The notes under the pieces were generated by a model. It was not told where the DNA came from, searched no databases, and was given only the letters and a program-made list of their open reading frames with translations. From Fluviicola sp. (GTDB lineage: Bacteria; Bacteroidota; Bacteroidia; Flavobacteriales_D; Crocinitomicaceae): a DNA stretch of 33,506 nucleotides. The stretch is taken from contig JAJTEO010000039.1 of NCBI GenBank assembly GCA_021300395.1, forward strand, positions 1 through 33,506, read 5' to 3'. This document shows, piece after piece, positions 7,273 to 14,670 of the stretch. A program made the translations under genes and the position numbers. Within the stretch, counting starts at the first letter, position 1; every line of letters starts with the position of its first letter.

Positions 7273-8826
7273 TCAATCCCAATGATAATACTCCCCATCC
7301 AAATCCAACTCTCCTTCTTCTTCGTAAAAAGGATCTTCTACATTTTCATCTGAATCGGTTGTTCCTAATGAAATAGTATGATAAGGGAATTTTACTGTTT
7401 TACCTTGAGGTATTTCGATTACAATTGTTACTTCTTGATCTCTCAATTTATCTTTGATTGGAAAATCATAATCCGTATGAACAAACATTTTATTGCCATT
7501 TAACACAACTGCATGATTAATTCTTTTGGCTTTATAAACGGCATTGTTATGCGTATAACCTCTTGCACTCAATTCCTGATAAACATGATACAATGTATCA
7601 GCTGAAGTTTTATATATAAAATTGATTTCAGATTCTTTTACTCTTCCTTTTTTGATCGCTACAAACCCTTCGAAACTTCCATTTTTCACTACAAAATCTT
7701 CTCCAAAACTATTTTTGACAACTTGTGGTTCTACGATCAATTCATTAGCATATACATCTGCTACTTTTCGTTGAACTTCACCTTTGATAGTCATTTCTCT
7801 TCCTACTTTCACACCAATCACGGAACAAACAATCACCCCGACTAATCCAATGAAGAACAATGTACTTAACACGTATTTCGTCCACTTGCTTTTTAATCTA
7901 AAAATTAATTTAGAACCTAAAAGGAACAAGAATAATACGACAGAGAAACCAACAGTAAAAGCACAAAGTCGCATCCAAAACACATCAATATCATTCTCAA
8001 TTACCAGAGTACTCAAATAAGACAGAGACATAAATCCTTGATCCATTTGAGCAGGAATAAAGGCCATATCAAATACACCAAAAACAATTAATGAAACTAA
8101 TATAGATCCACCAAATACAACCATTCCAATACCGACAACAATGGAAATAACCCTTCCTATTGAAGAAATTCTATCGGTTAATTCATCATTATTTCTCAAT
8201 TTATTAGCAAAAGAATTAGTTTCATTACCGAATCTATTTGCTGCTGCTTCCACTTCTTCTTTCACAGAATCAACCGTAATTGGTTTACCCTGCATTCTCA
8301 AACGGTCAATAGATGAATTTACTTTTGGGGTTACAATCCACAGAATAATATATAAAGGAATACTAAAGCCACCAAAGAAAAACACAACTAAAAACAATAT
8401 TCGAATTACTATAACATCTACTGAAAAATAACTTGCTAAACCACTACAAACACCTGCAATTTTTCCATTCTCAACATCTCTAAACAGACGTTTGCCTTTT
8501 TTAACGTCATTCAAATTGTCATTCGAATGCTGTGTTTTTTCTTCCTGAAATGATTCCGAAGTTTCATCAACAAATTCCTCTGGCTGCCCTAATGTCTCTA
8601 ATATTTTTTCAATATCTTCTAGTTCTACAACTTGTTTATTAGAAGTTAAAGTCAATCCACAAAGCTCTGCTATACGGTATTCGATATCTTCAATTATCTC
8701 TTTACTTCCTTGCTCATTTTTCAAACTTATCTCTAAGCGTTTCATATATGATTGAAGTAATTCATAAGCATCTTCTTCAATTAAGAAATTTGTGCCTTTT
8801 ATATTTACTGAAACTGTTTTCTTCAT
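7273..8826 (-). CDS. PspC-domain membrane protein
   Basis: This 517-residue inner-membrane protein has a soluble helical N-terminal region (1-100). A PspC domain follows at 112-168: KRLFRDVENGKIAGVCSGLA, then a hydrophobic segment ending ILWIVTPK. After it come three further membrane segments (about 222-252, 288-306 and 317-340). The long C-terminal region (345-517) is likely soluble and ends in an acidic tail. PspC domains occur in envelope-stress systems. In Bacteroidota such large PspC proteins are usually encoded directly after a PadR regulator, as here, with a 7-nt gap. It is probably under control of that regulator and may sense membrane state. Its molecular activity is unknown. Confidence 0.85.
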   Translation of the reverse strand: MKKTVSVNIKGTNFLIEEDAYELLQSYMKRLEISLKNEQGSKEIIEDIEYRIAELCGLTLTSNKQVVELEDIEKILETLGQPEEFVDETSESFQEEKTQHSNDNLNDVKKGKRLFRDVENGKIAGVCSGLASYFSVDVIVIRILFLVVFFFGGFSIPLYIILWIVTPKVNSSIDRLRMQGKPITVDSVKEEVEAAANRFGNETNSFANKLRNNDELTDRISSIGRVISIVVGIGMVVFGGSILVSLIVFGVFDMAFIPAQMDQGFMSLSYLSTLVIENDIDVFWMRLCAFTVGFSVVLFLFLLGSKLIFRLKSKWTKYVLSTLFFIGLVGVIVCSVIGVKVGREMTIKGEVQRKVADVYANELIVEPQVVKNSFGEDFVVKNGSFEGFVAIKKGRVKESEINFIYKTSADTLYHVYQELSARGYTHNNAVYKAKRINHAVVLNGNKMFVHTDYDFPIKDKLRDQEVTIVIEIPQGKTVKFPYHTISLGTTDSDENVEDPFYEEEGELDLDGEYYHWD

Positions 8827-8833
8827 GATTTCC

Positions 8834-9157
8834 TTATTTAATAATGGTTGTAACTGCTGAATTTAATTCTGACCAAGTTTTCTTTAAACCTTCTAAAAAC
8901 TTTTTTCCCTCTTCGGTCATTGTAAAGTACTTTCTTGGTGGTCCTGAATTCGACTCTTCCCAACGGTAAGCTAGCAACTCCAAGTTTTTCAATCGTGTCA
9001 ACAAAGGATACAATGTTCCCTCCACTACAATTAATTTAGCTTCTTTTAATGTTTCAAGTATTTCGGAAGGATATGCTTCTTTCTTTTCTAATATGGAAAG
9101 AATACAAAATTCTAAAATTCCTTTTCGCATTTGAGCTTGTGTATTTTCTAAACTCAT
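8834..9157 (-). CDS. PadR-family transcriptional regulator
   Basis: This 107-residue winged-helix protein belongs to the short PadR subfamily. It shows the opening MRKGILEFCILSIL, the recognition-helix region YPSEILETLKEAKLIVVEGTLYPLLTRL, and the wing and C-terminal dimerisation segment SGPPRKYFTMTEEGKKFLEGL. This is the standard PadR layout without a long C-terminal arm. PadR proteins usually repress their own operon and release it on ligand or stress. Here the gene precedes pspC by 7 nt, with a good promoter and an inverted repeat upstream, so it most likely controls padR-pspC. The ligand cannot be told from the sequence. Confidence 0.92.
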   Translation of the reverse strand: MSLENTQAQMRKGILEFCILSILEKKEAYPSEILETLKEAKLIVVEGTLYPLLTRLKNLELLAYRWEESNSGPPRKYFTMTEEGKKFLEGLKKTWSELNSAVTTIIK

Positions 9158-9174
9158 ATCTCAAATAGTTTATA

Positions 9175-9206
9175 CAAAGATATATGTTTTATTTAGTATT
9201 ATGCAA
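9175..9206 (-). promoter_or_regulatory. Promoter of padR-pspC
   Basis: On the minus strand TTG (9204-9206), a 21-nt spacer and a perfect TATCTTTG (9175-9182) form a Bacteroidota promoter. The start codon at 9157 is 17 nt downstream. Confidence 0.7.
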
Positions 9207-9209
9207 TAC
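9196..9209. promoter_or_regulatory. Candidate PadR operator
   Basis: GTATT-ATGC-AATAC is a perfect 5-bp inverted repeat that covers the -33 element of the padR promoter. Its position suits repressor binding that blocks RNA polymerase. It is inferred from symmetry and position only. Confidence 0.4.
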
Positions 9210-9277
9210 ATAGTACTATTTATTTTTAAAATATTTTTTATTAAAACAAATAAACCTTTGAAAAATAAGTAATTGAC

Positions 9278-9310
9278 AAAAAAAAGGCCGGCAATTAAAT
9301 TGTCGGCCTT
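9278..9310 (-). terminator. Intrinsic terminator after the rluA-type gene
   Basis: Arms 9284-9296 and 9298-9310 (AAGGCCGGCAATT and AATTGTCGGCCTT) pair with one G-T wobble. On the minus strand the stem is followed by eight T (A-run 9278-9285). It ends transcription from the truncated pseudouridine synthase gene. Confidence 0.88.
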
Positions 9311-9329
9311 AACTATAATTTAGTATTAT

Positions 9330-9860
9330 TTAATTTCTTTCTTCAAAAAACTTCCAAATTGGTTCATTTGGAACTGGTGCTGTTATCTTAATTAACTCCT
9401 TAGTTGTAGGGTGATTTATTTCCAAATAGCGTGCGTGTAAACTAATTGATCCATCAGGATTTGATCGTTTTGCTCCGTATTTAACATCACCTTTTATAAT
9501 ACAACCAATTGTTGATAATTGAGAACGAATTTGATGATGACGTCCAGTATGTAACTCAACTTCCAATAAAAAATATTTATCGGATTTATCAATCAATTTA
9601 TACTCCAAAGAAGCTCTTTTCGATCCAGGTGTTTCTTCTAAACTAGCGTATGATTTATTTTGTTTTTCATTCTTTTTTAAGAAATGAACCAAAGTACCCG
9701 TTTTCTCTTTCGGTTCTTTTTCTACAATTGCCCAATATGTTTTTTTTGTATTTCGCTCTCTAAACTGTTCATTTAAACGAGTTAACCCTTTAGAAGTCCT
9801 AGCAAAAACAAGTGCTCCACTTGTTGGTCGATCTAAACGATGAACGACACCTAAAAACAC
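9330..9860 (-). pseudogene. RluA-family pseudouridine synthase, 5'-truncated
   Basis: RluA-family enzymes isomerise uridine to pseudouridine in rRNA or tRNA. The frame encodes VVHRLDRPTSGALVFA with the catalytic aspartate, then KKTYWAIVE, VELHTGRHHQIRSQL, GDVKYGA and LHARYLE, all typical. The protein, however, begins at VFLGVVHRLD, so the catalytic aspartate is residue 10. Normal members have about 50 more residues before this, including an NKPAG-type motif. The only available start is a GTG at 9860, and codons upstream read through non-homologous sequence (CGLSDSEPS) to a stop. The breakpoint coincides with a REP-like palindrome. The truncated product would lack part of the core sheet and is probably inactive. 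Downstream of panB with its own terminator, it was probably the last gene of the panB transcript. Confidence 0.82.
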
Positions 9861-9883
9861 CGAAGGTTCGGAATCGCTCAGTC
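9860..9883. repeat. REP-like palindromic repeat, second copy
   Basis: CCGAAGGTTCGG (9860-9871) is an inverted repeat, followed by AATCGCTCAGTCC. Aligned with the copy at 3800-3822 it matches at about 20 of 23 positions with one gap. It touches the first codon of the truncated rluA-type gene. Confidence 0.7.
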
Positions 9884-9914
9884 CGCAAATTTTAGATTAT
9901 TAATAATCATCACA

Positions 9915-9935
9915 ATTGACTATTGACTATTGACT
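9915..9935. repeat. Three tandem copies of ATTGACT
   Basis: The 7-nt word ATTGACT is repeated exactly three times just after the panB stop codon (on the panB strand). It belongs with the stuttering short-word repeats seen at other gene ends in this window. Confidence 0.8.
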
Positions 9936-9942
9936 AAAGAAA

Positions 9943-10758
9943 CTAATATTGTTCTTTCTCATTTGGAAAATCTCCAGACTGAACATCTGAAATATATTCT
10001 TGAAAAGCTTTCATCATTTGTTCGTACAAATTGTTGTATTTACGCAAGAAACGTGGACTGAATTCATTATTAATCCCTAACATATCGTGAACAACTAATA
10101 CTTGACCATCTACCCCATTTCCTGCTCCAATTCCAATAATCGGAATTTGAACAGTTTCAGCAACTAATTTAGCTAAATGAGCAGGTATTTTTTCAAGAAC
10201 AATCGCAAAACAACCAGCTGCTTCCAATGCTTTTGCATCTTCAATCAAACGATTTGCTTCTTCTTCTTCTTTCGCTCTAACAACGTAAGTTCCGAATTTA
10301 TAAATAGATTGAGGTGTTAAACCTAAATGTCCCATAACTGGAATTCCAGCTGTCAAAATACGTTTAATCGATTCGATGATTTCAATACCACCTTCCATTT
10401 TCACAGAGTGACCTCCCGATTCTTTCATAATACGAATCGCACTTGATAATGCCTCTTTCGAATTTCCTTGATAAGAACCAAACGGCATATCCACAACAAC
10501 CAACGCTCTATTTACAGCTCTAACAACTGAAGAAGCATGATAAATCATTTGATCTAACGTGATTGGCAATGTTGTTTCATGTCCCGCCATTACATTTGAA
10601 GCTGAATCTCCCACCAAAATAACATCTATTCCAGCTGTATCAATGATTCGAGCCATAGAAAAATCGTAACCTGTTAACATCGTAATTTTACGACCAGTAT
10701 TTTTCATTTCTTGTAACGTATGCGTTGTTACTTTTTTAATTTCAGAATGTACTGACAT
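9943..10758 (-). CDS. panB: 3-methyl-2-oxobutanoate hydroxymethyltransferase
   Basis: PanB transfers a one-carbon unit from methylene-tetrahydrofolate to 2-oxoisovalerate, giving ketopantoate for pantothenate and coenzyme A. At 271 residues the protein is full length. Key parts are [13 protein letters not shown], the metal-binding aspartates in [10 protein letters not shown] (D51) and [10 protein letters not shown] (D90), KMEGG, the [10 protein letters not shown] loop, the catalytic glutamate in IVLEKIP (E189), and [17 protein letters not shown]. It lies 69 nt downstream of the AstE-like gene and has a perfect -7 box of its own. The truncated rluA-type gene follows on the same strand. Confidence 0.96.
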   Translation of the reverse strand: MSVHSEIKKVTTHTLQEMKNTGRKITMLTGYDFSMARIIDTAGIDVILVGDSASNVMAGHETTLPITLDQMIYHASSVVRAVNRALVVVDMPFGSYQGNSKEALSSAIRIMKESGGHSVKMEGGIEIIESIKRILTAGIPVMGHLGLTPQSIYKFGTYVVRAKEEEEANRLIEDAKALEAAGCFAIVLEKIPAHLAKLVAETVQIPIIGIGAGNGVDGQVLVVHDMLGINNEFSPRFLRKYNNLYEQMMKAFQEYISDVQSGDFPNEKEQY

Positions 10759-10781
10759 TGTATTTTTTTCGTTTAGTCGTG

Positions 10782-10789
10782 CAAAACTA
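10782..10789 (-). promoter_or_regulatory. -7 box of a panB promoter
   Basis: TAGTTTTG on the minus strand is a perfect TAnnTTTG, 23 nt before the panB ATG. No convincing TTG is found at the -33 position, so strength is uncertain. It suggests panB can be transcribed apart from the rimK cluster. Confidence 0.45.
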
Positions 10790-10827
10790 ATAAATCTCTT
10801 TGTATTCTAGCTTTGCGTTATAAATAC

Positions 10828-11796
10828 TTATAGATATTCAACTTTTTCTCCGATATGGAAAATGGCATCACCTTTATTCACAACTGGCGATTCATTGATA
10901 CAAAAAACATAACCTTCCATAGGAGATTTAATTCTTTTCTCAATTTTACCAAATGGATCAGTCACCATACCTAAAATAGTTCCAACATTCACTTTATCAC
11001 CATTTTTTACAGCTGTTTGAAACATTCCTGAATTAGGTGCTCTTAGCCATTTATGCTCTTTTATATAAACAGGGTGACGTTGATTTCCAACTTCTTTAAA
11101 TGAACGCATATTTAAATGATTCAAAAAGCGTTTAATTCCATCAACACCTTCTTTTACAATTCCTTCTTCAATACTATTCGTTTTACCTCCTTCAAATAAA
11201 AGAATCTTTTTACCTCTTTTATTCATCGATTCACGAATAGATTTTGCGATATAAGCTGAATGGATAATAAATGGTGGATTAAAAATCCTAGCCAACTCCA
11301 TGCTTTCATTATCTTTAAATACACAACGAATTTGCGCCATGTTATTACGTTGCGCAGATCCCGTATGAAAATCGATTACATAATCAACTTTTGGCGCTAT
11401 TTCCTTCATAAAATGGTAAGCAAATTGACTTGCTAACGATCCATTTTTTGCCCCTGGAAAACTACGATTCAAATCCCGACCATCAGGAAGAACACGCATA
11501 ACGTTCAAAAATCCAAAAATATTGAAAACAGGTATACAGATAATAATACCTTCTGTTGGTTTATTGTATCCTTTTCGAATGATTCGACGGATAATTTCCA
11601 TACCGTTTATTTCATCTCCGTGCATTCCTGCCATCAATAAAACAACCGGTCCATCCACCTTTCCACGCTCCACAATAACGGGAACTTGTACAGGTGTATG
11701 CGTATGTAAATGTGCTACTTCTAAATTTAATTGAGCCCCTCTTCCTGGATGAATTTCTTCATTCAGAATAACAAACTTTTTATGTTTTAGATTCAT
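10828..11796 (-). CDS. Succinylglutamate desuccinylase/aspartoacylase (AstE/AspA) family zinc hydrolase
   Basis: This 322-residue zinc-dependent amidohydrolase is of the M14-like AstE/AspA group. Zinc ligands and catalytic residues are visible: [12 protein letters not shown] with H59 and E62, the arginine-rich substrate loop [14 protein letters not shown] with H144, and LLFEGG with the likely general base E201. Residues about 240-322 form a C-terminal beta-barrel lobe with [19 protein letters not shown], common in this subgroup. Its start codon overlaps the rimK stop by 4 nt (ATGA), so the two proteins are translationally coupled. Because RimK adds glutamate residues, a role in removing acyl or glutamyl groups from a RimK product is a fair inference. 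The true substrate is unknown. Confidence 0.85.
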   Translation of the reverse strand: MNLKHKKFVILNEEIHPGRGAQLNLEVAHLHTHTPVQVPVIVERGKVDGPVVLLMAGMHGDEINGMEIIRRIIRKGYNKPTEGIIICIPVFNIFGFLNVMRVLPDGRDLNRSFPGAKNGSLASQFAYHFMKEIAPKVDYVIDFHTGSAQRNNMAQIRCVFKDNESMELARIFNPPFIIHSAYIAKSIRESMNKRGKKILLFEGGKTNSIEEGIVKEGVDGIKRFLNHLNMRSFKEVGNQRHPVYIKEHKWLRAPNSGMFQTAVKNGDKVNVGTILGMVTDPFGKIEKRIKSPMEGYVFCINESPVVNKGDAIFHIGEKVEYL

Positions 11797-12671
11797 TTTT
11801 TAACGTTTCGTTCAATGTATTGAATGATTTTTCCAGCAATATCAGTACCTGTTGTTTTCTCAATTCCTTCTAATCCTGGTGAAGAATTTACTTCTAATAC
11901 CAACGGACCTCTTTCAGATTGCAATAAATCAACACCAGCAATACCTAAACCAACTGTTGCAGCAGCTCGAATTGCTGTATCTTTTTCTTCATCTGTTAAT
12001 TCGATAATTCTAGAACTTCCTCCACGGTGTAAATTTGAACGGAATTCACCTGGTTTACCTTGACGTTTCATTGCTCCAACAACTTCTCCATCAACAACAA
12101 ACGCTCTAACATCAGCTCCTTTTGCTTCTTTAATAAATTCCTGAACAATTACCCTTGCTTTCAAACCATTAAATGCTTCCAAAACTGATTGAGCTGCATT
12201 TTGATTTTCAGCCAAAACAACACCTAAACCTTGAGTTCCTTCCAATAATTTTAAAACAACTGGAGCACCACCTGCTGATTCAACAACATGCTCAACGTTT
12301 CTTGAATAATTCGTGAAAACAGTTTTTGGTAATCCCAATCCTTCACGGGAAAGAACTTGTAAACATCTTAATTTATCTCTAGAATGAATAATCCCTCTCG
12401 AACCAACTGCAGAGAAAACTTCCATCATTTCAAATTGACGAACAACAGCAGTGCCGTAAAAAGTAACTGAAGCACCAATTCGAGGAATAACAGCGTCATA
12501 TCCTTCTAAATAATGATCACCATAATACAATGATGGTCCAGTCTGCTCAATTTCGATGTTACACTTTAAATGATCAATCACATTCGCTTCATGTCCTCTA
12601 CTACGAGCAGCTTCTACTAATCGTTGTGTAGAATACAAATTTGGGTTACGTGATAATATGGCAATTTTCAT
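11793..12671 (-). CDS. rimK: RimK-type ATP-grasp glutamate ligase
   Basis: RimK adds glutamate residues to the C-terminus of ribosomal protein S6 in E. coli and can make poly-alpha-glutamate. This 292-residue protein is close to the usual length of about 300. It has the N-terminal pre-ATP-grasp domain ([20 protein letters not shown]), the [21 protein letters not shown] segment, [20 protein letters not shown] (ATP-binding loop), [20 protein letters not shown], and the metal-binding [21 protein letters not shown] strong GAAGGAG site lies 5 nt upstream, unusual in this window. It sits between a retropepsin-like RimB gene and an AstE-like gene, in one transcriptional direction. S6 as the target is known for E. 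coli only; here it is inferred. Confidence 0.92.
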   Translation of the reverse strand: MKIAILSRNPNLYSTQRLVEAARSRGHEANVIDHLKCNIEIEQTGPSLYYGDHYLEGYDAVIPRIGASVTFYGTAVVRQFEMMEVFSAVGSRGIIHSRDKLRCLQVLSREGLGLPKTVFTNYSRNVEHVVESAGGAPVVLKLLEGTQGLGVVLAENQNAAQSVLEAFNGLKARVIVQEFIKEAKGADVRAFVVDGEVVGAMKRQGKPGEFRSNLHRGGSSRIIELTDEEKDTAIRAAATVGLGIAGVDLLQSERGPLVLEVNSSPGLEGIEKTTGTDIAGKIIQYIERNVKK

Positions 12672-12676
12672 CTATT

Positions 12677-12683
12677 CTCCTTC
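12677..12683 (-). promoter_or_regulatory. Strong Shine-Dalgarno sequence of rimK
   Basis: GAAGGAG on the minus strand, 5 nt from the rimK ATG. Most genes in this window have no clear Shine-Dalgarno sequence, as is usual in Bacteroidota, so this supports the chosen start and suggests efficient translation. Confidence 0.65.
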
Positions 12684-12744
12684 TATTTATTGTAATGCGA
12701 TAACGCTTCTTATTTGTTATTTTGCGAATGTATATATATACCTT

Positions 12745-13191
12745 TTATTTCGCTACTTTCTTTTTGTTTTTATAGGACAAATTAACCAATGATGAATCTA
12801 CCAAAAATTCTTTATTCAATAATTTTCTACCTATTAAAATTGGATTTTTCATCTCATGACGTTTAGATAAAGAGAATTCTGTTTCGTACTCCTTTCCAAA
12901 TACCACAATTTTACCTTGAATAAAAAACCGATCTTGAACTTTACCAATCGATGATTTAACTCTTTTCAATCGATACAAGGGAAAATAATATCTATCACCA
13001 GTATACAAAGGATGATTATCTTCTAAAAAAATTACTTCTAATACTCTCTGCCCATCTTTTTCAATTTCCTGATAGTAGTGACAATCGATTGAACAAGAAT
13101 AAGCACCTGAATCTACTTTCACATGTATATTCTCTAATCCAAAATCGGGTAAATCTACTTTATCTTTTCTTCCAATAATTATTTTCTCCAT
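12745..13191 (-). CDS. RimB-like retropepsin-fold protease (ATP-dependent zinc protease family)
   Basis: This 148-residue protein is of the COG4067 type, a single-lobe aspartic-protease fold that would act as a dimer. The likely catalytic motif is VKVDSGAYSCSI, with the aspartate at residue 27 in D-S-G-A where retropepsins have D-T/S-G-A. The family's flap region follows (LYTGDRYYFPLYRLKRVK), and near the end is NPILIGRKLLNKEFLVDSS, the conserved I-G-R element. The family name mentions zinc and ATP, but neither need is visible in the sequence. In pseudomonads the homologue RimB works with RimK. Here it precedes rimK by 73 nt on the same strand, so a joint role is likely. Confidence 0.82.
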   Translation of the reverse strand: MEKIIIGRKDKVDLPDFGLENIHVKVDSGAYSCSIDCHYYQEIEKDGQRVLEVIFLEDNHPLYTGDRYYFPLYRLKRVKSSIGKVQDRFFIQGKIVVFGKEYETEFSLSKRHEMKNPILIGRKLLNKEFLVDSSLVNLSYKNKKKVAK

Positions 13192-13334
13192 CCACTAAGA
13201 CAAAATCTTCATTAAACATACTAAAATGAAATATGAATTTAAAATAAAAATTTCAAATAATACATCTAAAACACTAATAAACCTTAAATTTACAGCGAAA
13301 GTAAAATAATTTCACATTTTTTATTGTTTTTTTA

Positions 13335-13363
13335 TTGAAACTGAGAAATTATTCGTAATATTG
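13335..13363 (+). promoter_or_regulatory. Promoter of rplS
   Basis: TTG (13335-13337), 18 nt, then TAATATTG (13356-13363), one mismatch from TAnnTTTG. The leader to the ATG at 13401 is about 32 nt. Confidence 0.6.
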
Positions 13364-13400
13364 CACCCCGAATTACGCGGAAATATAGAAATTAAGAGTC

Positions 13401-13781
13401 ATGGATATTTTAAAACAAATTGAGAACGAATTAGTTGAAGTAAAAAACTTCCCTTTTTTCAAAAGTGGTTATACTGTAACTGTTTCATATAAAATTAAAG
13501 AAGGTAACAAAGAGCGTATTCAGCAATACCAAGGTGTTGTGATTCAACGTCGTGGTTCAGGTGTTACTGAAACTTTCACAGTTCGTAAAATGTCTGGAAA
13601 CATTGGTGTTGAGCGTATCTTCCCAATTGCTTCTCCTTTCATTGAGGACATCGTAATTAACAAAAGAGGATTTGTTCGTCGTGCTCGTATATTCTACTTC
13701 CGTGAGAGAACAGGTAAATCTGCTCGTATTAGAGAAAAAAGAAGTGCTGCTTCTTTGGCTGCTCAAGCTGCTAAAAAATAG
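13401..13781 (+). CDS. rplS: 50S ribosomal protein L19
   Basis: L19 sits at the interface of the two ribosomal subunits. The 126-residue protein has the family pattern: FKSGYTVTVSYKIKEGNKER, then FQ-like YQGVVIQRRGSGVTETFTVRK, IGVERIFPIASPFIEDI and RRARIFYFRERTGKSARIREK. It is slightly longer than the usual 115 or so because of an alanine- and lysine-rich tail. It stands alone here, without the trmD partner seen in many bacteria, with its own promoter and a strong terminator. Confidence 0.97.
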   Translation: MDILKQIENELVEVKNFPFFKSGYTVTVSYKIKEGNKERIQQYQGVVIQRRGSGVTETFTVRKMSGNIGVERIFPIASPFIEDIVINKRGFVRRARIFYFRERTGKSARIREKRSAASLAAQAAKK

Positions 13782-13800
13782 TACTCAACTATATACATTT

Positions 13801-13828
13801 AAAGCTTCTCAATTTGAGGAGCTTTTTT
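13801..13828 (+). terminator. Intrinsic terminator of rplS
   Basis: AAAGCTTCTCAA (13801-13812) pairs with TTGAGGAGCTTT (13814-13825) with one wobble and runs into six T (13823-13828). It begins 20 nt after the rplS stop codon. Confidence 0.92.
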
Positions 13829-13866
13829 AGTTTACATCAGAATTTAGTAAACGAGCAATAAAAATT

Positions 13867-14619
13867 ATGGCCAAACAAAAACGAAAAACTAATAAATCAA
13901 AGAAGAAATCTTCTGGAGGAAAAATTGCAATTTGGCTATTGATCATTTTTGTGATTTCAGGAATTGGATGGTTTTTCATTCCTAATTCACATAAAAAAAT
14001 CAACAAAAATAATTTTGTTCATCAGATTCCAAAAGGATTCGAGTCATTTGGAATTGACATTTCACATCATCAAGGAGAAATTGATTGGAAAGTATTGCTT
14101 GACGATGAAAAATTCGATACAATCATTCAATTCGTATACTGTAAAGCAACAGAAGGTAATTCTCATCTCGATACCAAATGGGAAGAAAACCGAAAAACAT
14201 TAAATAATAAAGGAATTCCAAACGGTGCTTATCATTTCTTTACACCCAAAGATGCACCTTTACCTCAAGCAGAACATTTTTTAAATCATTGGAAAAAAAG
14301 AGAAGTTGATCTTCCTCCAGTTCTTGATGTTGAAACAGAAGGAATATCTGATGAAGATCTTCGTGAAAAAATGGAAATCTGGTTAAAAGAAGTCGAGAAA
14401 AAATCCGGAATGCGACCTATTATTTACACATCCTATCATTTCTTTGACACAAAATTTAAAGATTATTTTAAAGACTATAAATTTTGGATTGCTGCTTATT
14501 CAAGAAAACCTGAATGCATCGATGACCAGCGAATTTTACATTGGCAATATTCTGAAAGTGGTAATTTACCTGGGATAGATGAACTTGTAGATTTTAATGT
14601 CTCTAAAATAGCATTTTAA
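13867..14619 (+). CDS. Glycoside hydrolase family 25 lysozyme, membrane-anchored
   Basis: This 250-residue protein has a very basic N-terminus (MAKQKRKTNKSKKKSS) and one membrane helix at 19-38, so the enzyme probably faces the periplasm on an uncleaved anchor. The GH25 domain starts at FGIDISHHQGEIDW, with catalytic-region aspartate D64, and continues with YCKATEG, PNGAYHFF and LPPVLDVETEG with acidic residues D154 and E156. GMRPIIYTSYHFF and ILHWQYSESG close the domain. GH25 enzymes cut the beta-1,4 link between N-acetylmuramic acid and N-acetylglucosamine, so a role in wall remodelling is expected. The gene follows the rplS terminator. I see no perfect promoter, and the kinase gene follows 51 nt later. 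Confidence 0.92.
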   Translation: MAKQKRKTNKSKKKSSGGKIAIWLLIIFVISGIGWFFIPNSHKKINKNNFVHQIPKGFESFGIDISHHQGEIDWKVLLDDEKFDTIIQFVYCKATEGNSHLDTKWEENRKTLNNKGIPNGAYHFFTPKDAPLPQAEHFLNHWKKREVDLPPVLDVETEGISDEDLREKMEIWLKEVEKKSGMRPIIYTSYHFFDTKFKDYFKDYKFWIAAYSRKPECIDDQRILHWQYSESGNLPGIDELVDFNVSKIAF

Positions 14620-14670
14620 AAATCGAAATTAGTTACCTTAGCTAAAAATAAACTAGCATATTTTACGATT

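Noticed and set aside
9903-9936. Possible CRISPR or integration-site repeat
   Set aside because: The repeats are direct 7-nt units without spacers, there are no cas or integrase genes, and the pattern fits simple slippage.
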